Below are positions 26,475-36,224 of a stretch of 64,000 nt of DNA, piece by piece. Numbering within the stretch: the first letter of the stretch is position 1; the number at the start of each line of letters is the position of its first letter. The notes beneath the pieces are model-generated. The model was not told where the DNA came from, searched no databases, and saw only the letters and a list, made by a program, of their open reading frames with translations. The stretch lies in contig OX638327.1 in NCBI GenBank assembly GCA_951812745.1, positions 1,291,914 through 1,355,913 of the forward strand, in the 5' to 3' direction. The position numbers and the translations under genes were made by a program. Source of the stretch: an uncultured Nitrospirales bacterium. Its GTDB lineage: Bacteria; Nitrospirota; Nitrospiria; Nitrospirales; UBA8639.

Positions 26475-29288
26475 ATGATGATGACGCCAGAATCCCGAGA
26501 CGCTCCCGACCGGCACCTGTGTCTGGTGGACGGGTCCGGTTTCCTGTTCCGGGCGTTCCACGCGCTCCCGTTAATGACCCGACCGGACGGGACGCCCGTG
26601 AACGCCGTGCTCGGGTTTACCAACATGTTGCTCAAACTGCTGGACGACCTCCAGGCCACGCACGTGGCCGTGATTTTCGATTCGGCCCGGGAGTCTTTTC
26701 GCAACGGGATTTTTCCCGAGTACAAAGCCAACCGCCCTGACCCGCCCGATGAACTGATCCCCCAATTCCCATTGGTGCGCGACGCCACACGTGCCTTCAA
26801 CGTGCCATGTCTCGAAAAACCCGGGTTCGAAGCGGACGACCTGATCGCGACCTATGCGCGACGCGCTCAGGCAGACGGGTTCGAGGTCATGATCGTGTCT
26901 TCGGACAAGGACCTGATGCAATTGGTGTCCGACCGGGTGAGCATGTTCGACGCTCTCAAAAACCGGAGGATCGGCCCGGCCGAGGTGAAGGAAAAATTCG
27001 GCGTGGGCCCGGAACAGGTCGTGGACGTGCAAGCCCTGGCCGGCGATTCCACGGACAACGTCCCCGGAGTTCCCGGCATCGGGGTGAAAACCGCGGCCCA
27101 ACTCATTCACGTCTACGGCGACCTGGATTCCCTGCTCGCGAGGGCGTCCGAAATCAAACAACCGAAGCGACGCCAAAGCCTCATCGACTTCGCCGGGCAA
27201 GCCAGGCTTTCCCGGGAACTGGTGCGTTTGCGGGATGACGTGCCGTCGGACGTGACCGTATCCGAGTTACGACGCCAGAACCCGGACCCTGCCCAATTAC
27301 TCGCGTTCCTCGATGAACAGGGCTTCAGGTCGGTCAGGGCCAAGGTTCAACACCGACTGGCCTCCGGGCAAGCCACGCCCATGACCGAAGAAGCTCCGGC
27401 CGGCACCCGCTACGAGCTGGTCCAATCCGTGGAAGTCCTGCAAGACTGGGTGACCCGGGCGCGTTACGCCGGCGCCGTGGCGCTCGATACGGAAACCACG
27501 TCGCTGGATGAAAGCCGTGCGGACCTGGTCGGCATTTCCCTGTGCGTGCAACCCGGCCACGCATGCTACATCCCGCTCGCGCACCGCCTTCCCAAGCCCG
27601 TGTCCATAACGGAGGGTTCCCCTGCCGCCGGTGAGGAGGCTTCCTCTCCACAACCAAAACCGCTCGAACAAATTTCGCTCGACGCGGCCTTGGATCTCCT
27701 GCGTCCGCTCTTCGCCGATCCCTCGGTGCTGAAGATCGGCCATAACCTGAAATACGACATGGTCGTCCTACGACGATACAACGTCACCATCTCGCCGCTG
27801 GACGATACCATGCTGATGTCCTACATCCTGGACGGGGGCAGTCATGGCCACGGCATGGATGAATTGGCCGCGTTGCATTTGAACCATCGGACGATTCCGT
27901 TCAAAGACGTCACCGGCACGGGAAAATCACAAGTGACCTTTGACCTGGTTCCGCTGGACCGGGCACTGACCTATGCCGCGGAAGACGCGGACGTGACCCT
28001 GCGGCTTCACCGGTTCCTCAAACCGCGCCTGCTGGCCGAACGCATGGTAACGCCCTATGAAACCCTGGAGCGGCCCCTGGTGCCGGTCCTGGCCGACGTG
28101 GAAACCGACGGCATCCGCGTGGACCGGGAGAAACTGGAACGACTCAGCCGGGAATTCGCAGAACGCCAACGCGCGTTGGAACAGGACGTGTACCGGCTCG
28201 CGGGTCACGAATTCAACGTGGGCTCCCCGAAGCAACTGGGCGAGATCCTGTTCGACGAACTGCACTTGGAGGGCGGGCACAAGGGGAAATCCGGCGCCTA
28301 TGCCACCGGCGCCGACGTGCTGGAATCACTGGCCGCCGAGGGGCATGAACTGCCGGCCACGGTGCTGGAATGGCGACAACTCGACAAACTCAAGAGCACG
28401 TACACCGATGCCCTGGTCGAGCAGATCAATCCGCGAACGGGTCGCGTGCACACCTCCTTTGCCATGGCCGCCGCGTCCACCGGCCGCCTGTCTTCCACGA
28501 ACCCCAACCTGCAAAACATTCCCATCCGGACCGAAGACGGCCGAAAAATCCGGCACGCCTTCGTGGCCGAACCCGGACGGGTCTTGGTGTCGCTGGACTA
28601 CTCCCAAATCGAGCTGCGGCTCCTGGCCCATATCGCCGGAATCGACGTGTTGAAACAGGCGTTCCACGAAGGCCTGGACATTCATGCCCTGACCGCCGCT
28701 CAAATGTTCGGGGTCGACGCCGGCACGGTGGACCCGGCGATGCGGCGGCAAGCCAAGGCTATCAATTTCGGCATCATCTACGGGATCAGCGCGTTCGGGC
28801 TGAGCCGCCAATTGGGCATTTCCAACGAGGAAGCCGCAGCCTACATGAAAGCCTATTTCGAACGATACCCGGGTATCCAGGACTACATGACCCGGACCAA
28901 ACAGTTCTGTCGCGAACATGGATTCGTGGAAACGCTCTTCGGACGCCGGTGCCACGTGCCGGGCATCCACGACAAGAATGCCGCCCGGCGCAATTTTGCC
29001 GAACGCGCGGCGATCAACGCCCCGATCCAGGGTACCGCCGCGGACGTGCTGAAACGCGCCATGATTCACGTGCCCCCGGCATTGGCGCGGCACGGCCTCG
29101 ACACGCGAGCGCGCATGCTGTTGACGGTCCACGATGAATTGCTCTTTGAAGTCGACGACGCAATCGTTGAGCAAACGGCCGAAGTGGTGAAAACCGTCAT
29201 GGAATCGGCATGCCTGCCCGCGCTTCAACTATCGGTGCCGCTGACGGTAGACGTGGGACAGGGCCATTCATGGGGCGACGCGCACTGA
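26475..29288 (+). CDS. polA: DNA polymerase I
   Basis: A complete three-domain Pol I of about 937 residues. The 5'-3' exonuclease is residues 1-300 (VDGSGFLFRAFHALP, EADDLIATYA, GDSTDNVPGVPGIGVKTA). The proofreading 3'-5' exonuclease keeps its acidic residues (VALDTETTSLDE, GHNLKYDM, YAAEDADVTLRLH). The polymerase domain has SLDYSQIELRLLAHIAG, RRQAKAINFGIIYGIS and TVHDELLFEV. A run of about 20 Pro/Gly/Ser-rich residues interrupts the exonuclease domain (about 395-415). The ATG at 26475 has AAGAGG about 8 nt upstream, so the longer reading to 26397 is rejected. Confidence 0.96.
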   Translation: MMMTPESRDAPDRHLCLVDGSGFLFRAFHALPLMTRPDGTPVNAVLGFTNMLLKLLDDLQATHVAVIFDSARESFRNGIFPEYKANRPDPPDELIPQFPLVRDATRAFNVPCLEKPGFEADDLIATYARRAQADGFEVMIVSSDKDLMQLVSDRVSMFDALKNRRIGPAEVKEKFGVGPEQVVDVQALAGDSTDNVPGVPGIGVKTAAQLIHVYGDLDSLLARASEIKQPKRRQSLIDFAGQARLSRELVRLRDDVPSDVTVSELRRQNPDPAQLLAFLDEQGFRSVRAKVQHRLASGQATPMTEEAPAGTRYELVQSVEVLQDWVTRARYAGAVALDTETTSLDESRADLVGISLCVQPGHACYIPLAHRLPKPVSITEGSPAAGEEASSPQPKPLEQISLDAALDLLRPLFADPSVLKIGHNLKYDMVVLRRYNVTISPLDDTMLMSYILDGGSHGHGMDELAALHLNHRTIPFKDVTGTGKSQVTFDLVPLDRALTYAAEDADVTLRLHRFLKPRLLAERMVTPYETLERPLVPVLADVETDGIRVDREKLERLSREFAERQRALEQDVYRLAGHEFNVGSPKQLGEILFDELHLEGGHKGKSGAYATGADVLESLAAEGHELPATVLEWRQLDKLKSTYTDALVEQINPRTGRVHTSFAMAAASTGRLSSTNPNLQNIPIRTEDGRKIRHAFVAEPGRVLVSLDYSQIELRLLAHIAGIDVLKQAFHEGLDIHALTAAQMFGVDAGTVDPAMRRQAKAINFGIIYGISAFGLSRQLGISNEEAAAYMKAYFERYPGIQDYMTRTKQFCREHGFVETLFGRRCHVPGIHDKNAARRNFAERAAINAPIQGTAADVLKRAMIHVPPALARHGLDTRARMLLTVHDELLFEVDDAIVEQTAEVVKTVMESACLPALQLSVPLTVDVGQGHSWGDAH

Positions 29289-29347
29289 GAGCAGGAAGAA
29301 CGGAAGTTGACGCGGGAAGGTGTTTTGAACAAAAGGTAAAAAAATGA

Positions 29348-29377
29348 TTTACGTGGAAGGCGAATGCGCAGTATAGT
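29348..29377 (+). promoter_or_regulatory. Possible promoter for the Cache autotransporter gene
   Basis: The 180-nt gap after polA turns sharply AT-rich. TTTACG (29348-29353) and TATAGT (29372-29377) are spaced 18 nt and fit a weak sigma-70 promoter. A 12-bp perfect palindrome AGTAAGCTTACT followed by TTTTT lies at about 29409-29425 and could be an operator or a weak terminator. The assignment is tentative. Confidence 0.3.
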
Positions 29378-29468
29378 ACATTGTATTTTATAGTCTTATA
29401 TCAACTCAGTAAGCTTACTTTTTTCATGACCTGACTTCATGCCTTTCCCCAGCAGGAGGGAATTGAAG

Positions 29469-32027
29469 ATGAAACCCAAGATGTCGATGATGCTTGTTGT
29501 CGGCCTGTTCGTGCTGGCCGGCGTGTTTTCCGATGCGCGTCTTGCCCTGGCGCAGACGCAGGAAGCTTGTCCGCTCCCTTCCGGCGTGACTCTTCCTGAC
29601 CCACCGAGTACAACGGCGCAACAGGTGGAAGACGGCAGCGCCAGCCTGATGGACTTCGCGCTCGCCGCCAGCGATCAATTCAAGGGCTTGGGAACACTAT
29701 CTCTGGAACAAGGCCTGTACTTTGGATGTCTCATCAGGCAGGAGGGGGGGCCTTGGCGTTCCGGTTCCACCTACCTCGTACAACTGTCGCTAGACGGCAG
29801 AGACGGCAGGGTGTTCGTCCACACGAAGGACATGGCCTTGGCTGGCAGGAAGCTCAATCCCTTGATCTATGCAGCGATCCTTGACGCATTGGAAATCAAC
29901 CCGGCCGACCTGGCCAACCCTGCTACCGCCTTCCCCGCCTTGACTACCGCCATAGCCGGGAACGGTGGAGCGTTCAATGTTCCCAATGTCCCGGGCGCCT
30001 CCGGCTATGCCACTGCATTTTTGTCACCGACTACAGGGGTCCCGTTCGTCTTGCTCGCCGGATTCGATCTCACCTCCTCCCCTCACTTGGCTCAAGAAAA
30101 AATCGATTACGGCGACCCGGCCATTACTGCCAGTGAAGTGGTGGACCGCAGAACCTTGAAAGCCTTCGTCGAGGAAGCGGGGAATTATGTCCTTGATCTC
30201 CAGAGGAGCGGAGATCTGGCCGCTGCCTCGAAGATCCGGGTCGCCTTGCGAGATCCGAACGGGCCCTGGAGACACGATAACGTGTATCTCTACACGCTGG
30301 ACCTTACCAGCAACATCATCCTGTTTCACGGAGCGAATCCGGACAAATACGAGCTGCGACCTCTGGAACCGACTGTCGAAGTCCGCTTTGCCGATGGTAC
30401 CGAAGGGTTCATTCTTCCGCGGGTCCTCGACGCGGCGATAGACAACCCGAAGGAAGGCGGCTTCGTGGAGTATTTCTTCGACGATCCCACCGACCCCAAC
30501 GACAGCAACGACACCCCCAAGGTAGGCTACGCCCGCCAGTTCACCGGTGGATACATGAGGCCGGACGGAAGCGTAATTCCAGTCAACTTCATCGTCGGGT
30601 CGGGCTTTTATCAGAGTTCAGCCAACGTGGTTGCCGCGCGCCAAAACACGGTGATCAAGTCCGTGCTGCCGCAGGTCATGCGGGCCATGACCGCCAGCAC
30701 GGTGGATGCCGTCTCGGGCCGCATCCAGCAGGCCACTTCCGGTGCCCCGCCGGCCAAAGGGTTCAGCCTGGGCGGCGCCTCCACGCTTGCCGATGCCCTG
30801 CTGGCGAACGGGCGGGCCCTTGGGAACGGCTCGTTCGACCTCAGCCGGCTGCTCGCGGGCTCGTCCTTCACCCTGCCGCTCAACGCCGCGGGCACCGGGG
30901 GCAGCGGCCCGTTCGGGAACATGACGCTCTGGGGAAGCGGGGACTACCGCAACTTCTCCGGCGGCAACTCGCAGACCATGACCTACGACGGCGACGTGGT
31001 AAGCGCCAATCTCGGGGTCGATACCAGGCTGAGCGCGGACCTGCTGGCGGGGGTGTCGGTGGCGTGGGCGCGAGGAGCCGTGGATTATACGGACTCCGCG
31101 CTGACCGGCGAATCCACGAACACCCTGACGAGCATCAATCCCTACGTGGGCTGGCAGGCCCCGAGTGGCATGAACCTGTGGGCCACGGCCGGCTACGGCT
31201 GGGGCGAGGTGGAGATCGATGATCCCGCGGCGGACACGCAAGCGAGCGACCTGTCGCAGCAGATGGTCGCGGTAGGCGTGAACGGGCCGCTGGTGTCCAG
31301 CGATCAGCTCATTGAAGGCGGCACCACGAGCCTGCGGCTGAAAGGCGAAACCGCGTTCACGTGGGCCGATATCGATGGGGCCGGGACGATCGAAGCCGTG
31401 AACTTGAATGCCAGCCGGCAGCGGCTGATGTTCGAAGGACTCCACGTCCAGACACTCGCCTCGGGGGCCACCCTCACCCCCTCGGTCGAAATGGGCATGC
31501 GGTATGACGGCGGGGACGGCGACACCGGCCACAGCCTCGAGATCGGGGGCGGCCTGCGGTATGCCGATCCGGCCACGGGGCTGACCGTCGAAGGCCGGGC
31601 CCGCACCGTGCCGGTGCATAGCGGCGATTACCGGGAGTGGGGCGTGAGCGGCTTGGTGCGGCTCGACCCGGGCGCGGCAGGTATGGGGCTCGCGCTCACC
31701 GTGCAGCCGGCCTGGGGCCAGACGGCCAGCGGGGTGCAACGGTTGTGGGAGACCGGCATGACCCAAGGCTCGGCCCCAGCCAACCAGGCGGCCGGGCGCG
31801 TGAACGCACGGATCGCCTACGGCATCGGCACCACGTGGGGTGGCCAGGGCGTGCTGACGCCCTACACCGACGTGTCGCTGTCCGGGGAAGGGTCCCGGCG
31901 CCTGAGCCTCGGCGGGCAATTCAACATCGGCTCAGCGGTGAGGATGAGCCTGGAAGGCGCTCACAGCCGGCCGGCGCGCGGCCTCACCAACCACGGCGTC
32001 ATGCTGCGTAGCGACCTGAACTGGTAG
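29469..32027 (+). CDS. Autotransporter with Cache-like passenger
   Basis: About 852 residues. A Sec signal peptide (MKPKMSMMLVVGLFVLAGVF, cleavage after ALA) is followed by two Cache-like sensor units. The first is around residues 30-110 (GPWRSGSTYLVQLSLDG), the second around 220-390 (GPWRHDNVYLYTLDL, then GGFVEYFFDDP, then FIVGSGFY), with the order of an sCache_2 domain. From about residue 480 a glycine- and aromatic-rich autotransporter beta-barrel runs to the C-terminal Trp (NMTLWGSGDYRNFSGG at its start, MLRSDLNW at its end). Cache units usually sense small ligands in the periplasm, so here one may be displayed outside the cell. AGGAGG lies 11 nt before the ATG. Ligand and role are unknown. 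Confidence 0.75.
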   Translation: MKPKMSMMLVVGLFVLAGVFSDARLALAQTQEACPLPSGVTLPDPPSTTAQQVEDGSASLMDFALAASDQFKGLGTLSLEQGLYFGCLIRQEGGPWRSGSTYLVQLSLDGRDGRVFVHTKDMALAGRKLNPLIYAAILDALEINPADLANPATAFPALTTAIAGNGGAFNVPNVPGASGYATAFLSPTTGVPFVLLAGFDLTSSPHLAQEKIDYGDPAITASEVVDRRTLKAFVEEAGNYVLDLQRSGDLAAASKIRVALRDPNGPWRHDNVYLYTLDLTSNIILFHGANPDKYELRPLEPTVEVRFADGTEGFILPRVLDAAIDNPKEGGFVEYFFDDPTDPNDSNDTPKVGYARQFTGGYMRPDGSVIPVNFIVGSGFYQSSANVVAARQNTVIKSVLPQVMRAMTASTVDAVSGRIQQATSGAPPAKGFSLGGASTLADALLANGRALGNGSFDLSRLLAGSSFTLPLNAAGTGGSGPFGNMTLWGSGDYRNFSGGNSQTMTYDGDVVSANLGVDTRLSADLLAGVSVAWARGAVDYTDSALTGESTNTLTSINPYVGWQAPSGMNLWATAGYGWGEVEIDDPAADTQASDLSQQMVAVGVNGPLVSSDQLIEGGTTSLRLKGETAFTWADIDGAGTIEAVNLNASRQRLMFEGLHVQTLASGATLTPSVEMGMRYDGGDGDTGHSLEIGGGLRYADPATGLTVEGRARTVPVHSGDYREWGVSGLVRLDPGAAGMGLALTVQPAWGQTASGVQRLWETGMTQGSAPANQAAGRVNARIAYGIGTTWGGQGVLTPYTDVSLSGEGSRRLSLGGQFNIGSAVRMSLEGAHSRPARGLTNHGVMLRSDLNW

Positions 32028-32106
32028 TCGTAGCGGTATTCCCTCCGGTCGGCAAGGGCCACGGCCCTTGCCGACCGGGGTTCTCTTCTTCCATCATCCC
32101 CTGCAT

Positions 32107-32880
32107 ATGAAGATTGCCACATGGAACGTGAACTCCATCAACGTCCGGCTGCCGCACGTCACGGCCTATCTGAGCGAGGTAAGCCCGGACGTCCTGTTGC
32201 TCCAGGAATTGAAATCCACGGACGAGCGGTTCCCCTACGCCGAGATTGAAGACGTGGGCTATCACGTCGCCATCGCCGGGCAGAAAACCTTCAACGGCGT
32301 GGGGATTCTGGCGAAACAGCCCATCGACGTGGAACAGCGGGTGCTGCCCGGCGATTCGACCGATGCGCACGCCCGGTACCTCGAAGCCGTCATCGGCTCC
32401 GTGCGCGTCGCATCGCTGTATCTGCCGAACGGCAATCCCATCGACACGGACAAGTTTTCCTACAAGCTGGCGTGGATGGATCGCCTGATTGCCCACGTCC
32501 GCACCCTGCTGGCTTATGAGGAGCCGTTGGTGTTGGGCGGCGATTACAACGTCTGTCCCACGGACGACGACGTGTACGACCCCGAGGGATTCGCCAACGA
32601 CGCGCTCTGTCACCCCGAGACCCGCGCGCGGTTTCAGACCGTGTGTTACCTGGGCCTCACCGATGCGATTCACGCCCGGCATCCTCAGGTGGGCACGTAC
32701 ACGTTTTGGGATTACCAGGCCGGGTGCTGGAATAAGGACCAGGGGTTACGGATCGACCACTTGCTCCTCTCTCCGCAGGCGGCCGACCGGCTCATCGACT
32801 CCGGGGTGGACAAAGGCCCCCGCGGAAAAGAGAAACCTTCCGATCATACGCCCGTCTGGTGTGAGTTGCAGGCCCCGTAG
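32107..32880 (+). CDS. xthA: Exodeoxyribonuclease III
   Basis: A 257-residue AP endonuclease / 3' exonuclease of the ExoIII family. It shows MKIATWNVNSINVRLPHV at the start, LLLQELKSTDERFP with the metal-binding Glu, GGDYNVCP and the C-terminal RIDHLLLS and PSDHTPVW with the catalytic Asp-His. It repairs abasic sites in the cytoplasm. The ATG at 32107 matches the family start; an in-frame TTG at 32068 is rejected. Its TAG stop codon is part of a GTAGGTCGGG palindromic repeat, so the repeat landed exactly at the gene end. Confidence 0.95.
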   Translation: MKIATWNVNSINVRLPHVTAYLSEVSPDVLLLQELKSTDERFPYAEIEDVGYHVAIAGQKTFNGVGILAKQPIDVEQRVLPGDSTDAHARYLEAVIGSVRVASLYLPNGNPIDTDKFSYKLAWMDRLIAHVRTLLAYEEPLVLGGDYNVCPTDDDVYDPEGFANDALCHPETRARFQTVCYLGLTDAIHARHPQVGTYTFWDYQAGCWNKDQGLRIDHLLLSPQAADRLIDSGVDKGPRGKEKPSDHTPVWCELQAP

Positions 32881-32910
32881 GTCGGGTTAGCCGAAGGCGT
32901 AACCCGACAG
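32878..32910. repeat. Palindromic repeat of the CGGGTTA type
   Basis: TAGGTCGGGTTAGCCGAAGG followed by CGTAACCCGACA forms the hairpin CGGGTTA / TAACCCG. It overlaps the xthA stop codon. Related copies sit at 21024, 33756 and 33814. Confidence 0.7.
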
Positions 32911-32991
32911 CAGCCCTGCGGCTGTTCGGTGAGAATAGCCCTATAAAGACTCTGGAGCCCCGATCAGGTCGGGGATGACAGCAGGAGATAG

Positions 32992-33624
32992 TCAGGTAGG
33001 ACCGTCGAGGTCGGCCGAGCAGGCGACGATGGCGCCGGCTTCCTGCATGGCCTCCAAAGCTCGATCGGCATCTCCGGGTTCCACGTCGATCCCGCGCACA
33101 CCGTCCCTGAGGACCACGACGCGAAAGCCCAACCGGCAGGCATCCAGCACCGTTTGTTTGACGCAATAGTCGGTGGCCAGCCCGATCACGTACACGGTCT
33201 GCGCCCCCAAATCTTCCAGGCGCTCGTCCAACGTCGTCCCGTCAAACCCGGAATAGGCTTCCTTTTTCGGGTTGGTGGCCCCGGATACGATCAACGTTCC
33301 TGGGGGCATTTTCAAATCCGGATGGAACTGGGACCCCAATGATCCTTGCACGCAATGCGGCGGCCACGGCCCACCCTGTTGCTGAAACGAACAGTGGTCC
33401 GGCGGATGCCAATCCCGTGTGGCGACAATGCCGTACCCTTGCGCGGCAAAAAGCCGAATCCAGTCATTAGCCACGGGGACGACGTGATCCCCTTCCGGAA
33501 CCGGCAAGGCGCCTCCCGGACAAAAGTCATTCTGCAGATGAACCAACAACAAGACGGTCTTCCGGTCCGGTGTCGGCACGGCGGCACGATTCTTTCGTTC
33601 GGTTTGTGCTTTCATAAGTTTCAT
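32992..33624 (-). CDS. Nicotinamidase-like isochorismatase-family protein with altered active site
   Basis: 210 residues, overall a PncA-type amidohydrolase. Retained are the metal-site residues in TRDWHPPDH (Asp71, His73, His77) and WPPH (His90), and the nucleophile region GLATDYCVKQTVLDA with Cys154. Two of the three catalytic residues are changed. The Asp of the family motif VDVQNDF/VDLQNDF is His29 (LLLVHLQNDF), and the Lys of the SKAT.P.KEAYSGF segment is Gly115 (SGATNPKKEAYSGF). Typical nicotinamidases deamidate nicotinamide to nicotinate with an Asp-Lys-Cys triad, so this protein may be inactive or have another substrate. The rest is well conserved, arguing against simple decay. Confidence 0.85.
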   Translation of the reverse strand: MKLMKAQTERKNRAAVPTPDRKTVLLLVHLQNDFCPGGALPVPEGDHVVPVANDWIRLFAAQGYGIVATRDWHPPDHCSFQQQGGPWPPHCVQGSLGSQFHPDLKMPPGTLIVSGATNPKKEAYSGFDGTTLDERLEDLGAQTVYVIGLATDYCVKQTVLDACRLGFRVVVLRDGVRGIDVEPGDADRALEAMQEAGAIVACSADLDGPT

Positions 33625-33713
33625 GTCATGAGTCTCAGGTGGCCGAGGTCAGGGGCATCCGTGTCTGTGTTGTAGGGGACGGCCCCCGTGCCGTCCCGAA
33701 GTTGACCATCCCC

Positions 33714-33930
33714 CCTCACCCCAGCCCTCTCCCTCCAAGGGAGAGGGAGTTTTGCGTAGGTCGGATTAGCGTAGCGTAATCCGACATGGGGCCTCGATCG
33801 TTGCGCAGTTGCTTGTCGGGTTACGCCTTCGACTAACCCGACCTACGGTCTTGATGCAATTCTCCCTCCTCACCCCGGCCCCCGGATCAAGTCCGGGGCA
33901 GGCTCTCTCCCTCGTTGGGGAGAGGGGGTA
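33714..33930. repeat. Cluster of dispersed palindromic repeats between pncA-like gene and argB
   Basis: The gap carries four elements. CCCTCTCCCTCCAAGGGAGAGGG is at about 33725. A CGGATTA / TAATCCG palindrome is at 33756-33786. An inverted CGGGTTA / TAACCCG copy is at 33814-33846. A second CTCTCCCTCGTTGGGGAGAGG palindrome is at about 33903-33929, with GGCCCCCGGATCAAGTCCGG before it. The first kind recurs at 47806 and 51178. No gene is seen. The last palindrome directly abuts the argB stop and could serve as its terminator, though no T-run follows. Confidence 0.65.
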
Positions 33931-33933
33931 GAT

Positions 33934-34827
33934 TTACGCCACGATCTCCGTGCCGATTCCCTTGTCCGTGAAAATCTCCAGTAGAATGGCATGCTCGATC
34001 CGGCCGTCAATGATGTGGGCCTTGTGCACGCCGGCTTCGATGCCGGTTAAACACGCCCGCACTTTGGGCAGCATGCCTTCACTGATCGTGCCTTTCTTCA
34101 CCATGCGTTCGACGTCTTTTCTGGAGACCGTGGGCAGGTGCCGGTTGTTGGCGCCCCGAATGCCCCGCACGTCGCTGAGCATCAACAGCTTTTCCGCTTT
34201 CAACGCGCCGGCCACGGCACCGGCCACGAGGTCCGCGTTGATGTTATGCGGTTTCCCTTTGCGATCGACGCCGATAGGCGCGATAACCGGAATCAGATTC
34301 TCCTGCTGCAATTTCGTGATGATCTGCGGTTCGATGTGATCGACCTCTCCCACAAAGCCGTACTCTTCCTCCGTCTGACCGTGGGGCTCGTGGCTCAATC
34401 CCTGCGCCCAGGCTTTCGCGGAAAACGGTTTGCAGACAATGAACTGCGCGTCTTTTCCGGTGATCCCGACGGCTTTCCCCCCATGCTGATTGAGCAGCGT
34501 CACGATTTCCTTGTTGATCTTTCCGCCCAGGACCATTTCGACCACGTCCATGGTGGCTTGATCCGTGACCCGAACACCTCGTTTGAAGGTCGGCTTCATG
34601 CCCAACCGGGAAAGCATTTGATCGATTTGCGGTCCGCCTCCATGCACGATCACCGGATTGAGCCCGACGTATTTCATCAGAACCACGTCTTCGGCAAAGC
34701 CGTCTTTCAATCCATCCTGCACCATGGCCTTCCCGCCGTATTTGATGACGATGGTCTTCCCCGCAAACGTCCGTATGTACGGTAATGCTTCGACGAGGAC
34801 GTCGGCTTTCTTGATCAGTCTGTTCAT
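33934..34827 (-). CDS. argB: Acetylglutamate kinase
   Basis: The 297-residue kinase phosphorylates N-acetyl-L-glutamate in arginine synthesis. Diagnostic parts are TIVIKYGGKAM (residues 25-35), VIVHGGGPQIDQML, MVLGGKINKEIV, NINADLVAGAVAGAL and GTISEGMLPKV. It is the last gene of the trmFO-xerC-hslV-hslU-argB run, 20 nt after hslU. No other arg gene lies nearby. Confidence 0.96.
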   Translation of the reverse strand: MNRLIKKADVLVEALPYIRTFAGKTIVIKYGGKAMVQDGLKDGFAEDVVLMKYVGLNPVIVHGGGPQIDQMLSRLGMKPTFKRGVRVTDQATMDVVEMVLGGKINKEIVTLLNQHGGKAVGITGKDAQFIVCKPFSAKAWAQGLSHEPHGQTEEEYGFVGEVDHIEPQIITKLQQENLIPVIAPIGVDRKGKPHNINADLVAGAVAGALKAEKLLMLSDVRGIRGANNRHLPTVSRKDVERMVKKGTISEGMLPKVRACLTGIEAGVHKAHIIDGRIEHAILLEIFTDKGIGTEIVA

Positions 34828-34847
34828 GGTTGAGTCGACCGGCGCTT

Positions 34848-36224
34848 CTACAGAATGTACCGGCTCAGATCCTGGTCCTTGACGATCTCCTTTAAATGCT
34901 CGTTCACGTAGGGCGCGTCGATCACCACTTTTTTCTCTTGCAGTTCCTGCGCCTCAAAGGAGACTTCCTCGAGCAACCGCTCCACAATCGTAAAGAGCCG
35001 GCGCGCGCCGATGTTTTCCGTTCGATCGTTGACCTCCACGGCAATGGCCGCAATGGCTTCAATGCCTTCCCGGGTAAAGTCGAGCGTAATGCCTTCGGTT
35101 TCCATCAAGGCCTGATATTGTTTCACCAGGGCGTTTCGGGGTTCCGTCAGGATGCGCACCAAGTCACCCTTGGTCAAGGGCTCCAACTCGACGCGAATGG
35201 GGAACCGGCCTTGCAGCTCGGGAATCATATCGGCCGGCTTCGCCACGTGAAACGCCCCGGCGGCGATAAACAAAATATGGTCGGTCTTCACCGGGCCGTA
35301 CTTGGTATTGATAGTCGATCCTTCGACAATCGGCAGCAAATCCCGTTGCACCCCTTCCCGTGACACGTCGGGCCCCATGTTCTTTTCCCGACCGGCAATT
35401 TTGTCGATTTCATCCAAGAAGACGATGCCGGATTGCTCGACCCGTTCGACGGCGTCGCGCGTCACCTCGTCCATGTCAATCAGTTTTTGCGCTTCTTCCT
35501 GCGCCAGATACTTCAGGGCATCGGGAATCTTCATGACCCGGTCTTTCTTCTTCCCGGGCATCAACCCGCCCAGCATGTCGCGCAGGTGGTTTTCGAGGTC
35601 TTCCATGCCTCCGACGTTGGAGATAATCCCGACCGGCAGGCCGCGTTCCTTGATTTCGATTTCCACCGTCCGGTTGTCGAGCCGGCCTTCCCGCAATTGC
35701 TTGCGGAGCTTTTGTCGCGTGTTGTCACCCGACGCCGATTGCCCCGGCTCATCCTCCTGTCCCCCCCGGGACGGACTCGGCGGAAGCAACAGATCGAGCA
35801 CTCGATCCTCGGCCATGTCTTCGGCCTTCCGTTCGACTCGCTTCAGCGACGAACTCTTCACCAGGTTGACCGACTGTTCGGTGAGGTCGCGGATGATCGA
35901 TTCCACGTCGCGCCCGACGTACCCGACTTCGGTGAATTTCGACGCCTCGACTTTAATGAACGGGGCGTCGGCCAGTTTCGCCAGTCGCCTGGAGATTTCC
36001 GTTTTACCCACGCCCGTGGGCCCGATCATGACGATATTCTTCGGGAAAATTTCATCGCGCAATTCCGGGCTGAGCTGCTGGCGACGCCATCGATTCCGCA
36101 ACGCGATGGCCACCATCCGTTTGGCGTCACGCTGTCCGATCACGTACCGGTCGAGCACTTCGACGATTTCCCGAGGCGACAAGCTGTCGAGTTTCTGCGT
36201 TTCGGCCGGTGAGGCGTGATTCAT
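34848..36224 (-). CDS. hslU: ATP-dependent protease ATPase subunit HslU
   Basis: A 458-residue AAA+ unfoldase. Walker A is [15 protein letters not shown], Walker B is [13 protein letters not shown], pore loop region is [12 protein letters not shown], and the I-domain (about 110-240) carries a hydrophilic insert. The C terminus ends in LSRYIL, the tail that docks into HslV. It unfolds substrates for the HslV peptidase. It overlaps hslV by 4 nt (ATGA), consistent with translational coupling. Confidence 0.97.
   Translation of the reverse strand: MNHASPAETQKLDSLSPREIVEVLDRYVIGQRDAKRMVAIALRNRWRRQQLSPELRDEIFPKNIVMIGPTGVGKTEISRRLAKLADAPFIKVEASKFTEVGYVGRDVESIIRDLTEQSVNLVKSSSLKRVERKAEDMAEDRVLDLLLPPSPSRGGQEDEPGQSASGDNTRQKLRKQLREGRLDNRTVEIEIKERGLPVGIISNVGGMEDLENHLRDMLGGLMPGKKKDRVMKIPDALKYLAQEEAQKLIDMDEVTRDAVERVEQSGIVFLDEIDKIAGREKNMGPDVSREGVQRDLLPIVEGSTINTKYGPVKTDHILFIAAGAFHVAKPADMIPELQGRFPIRVELEPLTKGDLVRILTEPRNALVKQYQALMETEGITLDFTREGIEAIAAIAVEVNDRTENIGARRLFTIVERLLEEVSFEAQELQEKKVVIDAPYVNEHLKEIVKDQDLSRYIL

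Noticed and set aside
29439-29468. Longer start of the autotransporter gene at 29439
   Set aside because: AGGAGG lies between this start and the ATG at 29469, and the signal peptide fits the later start.
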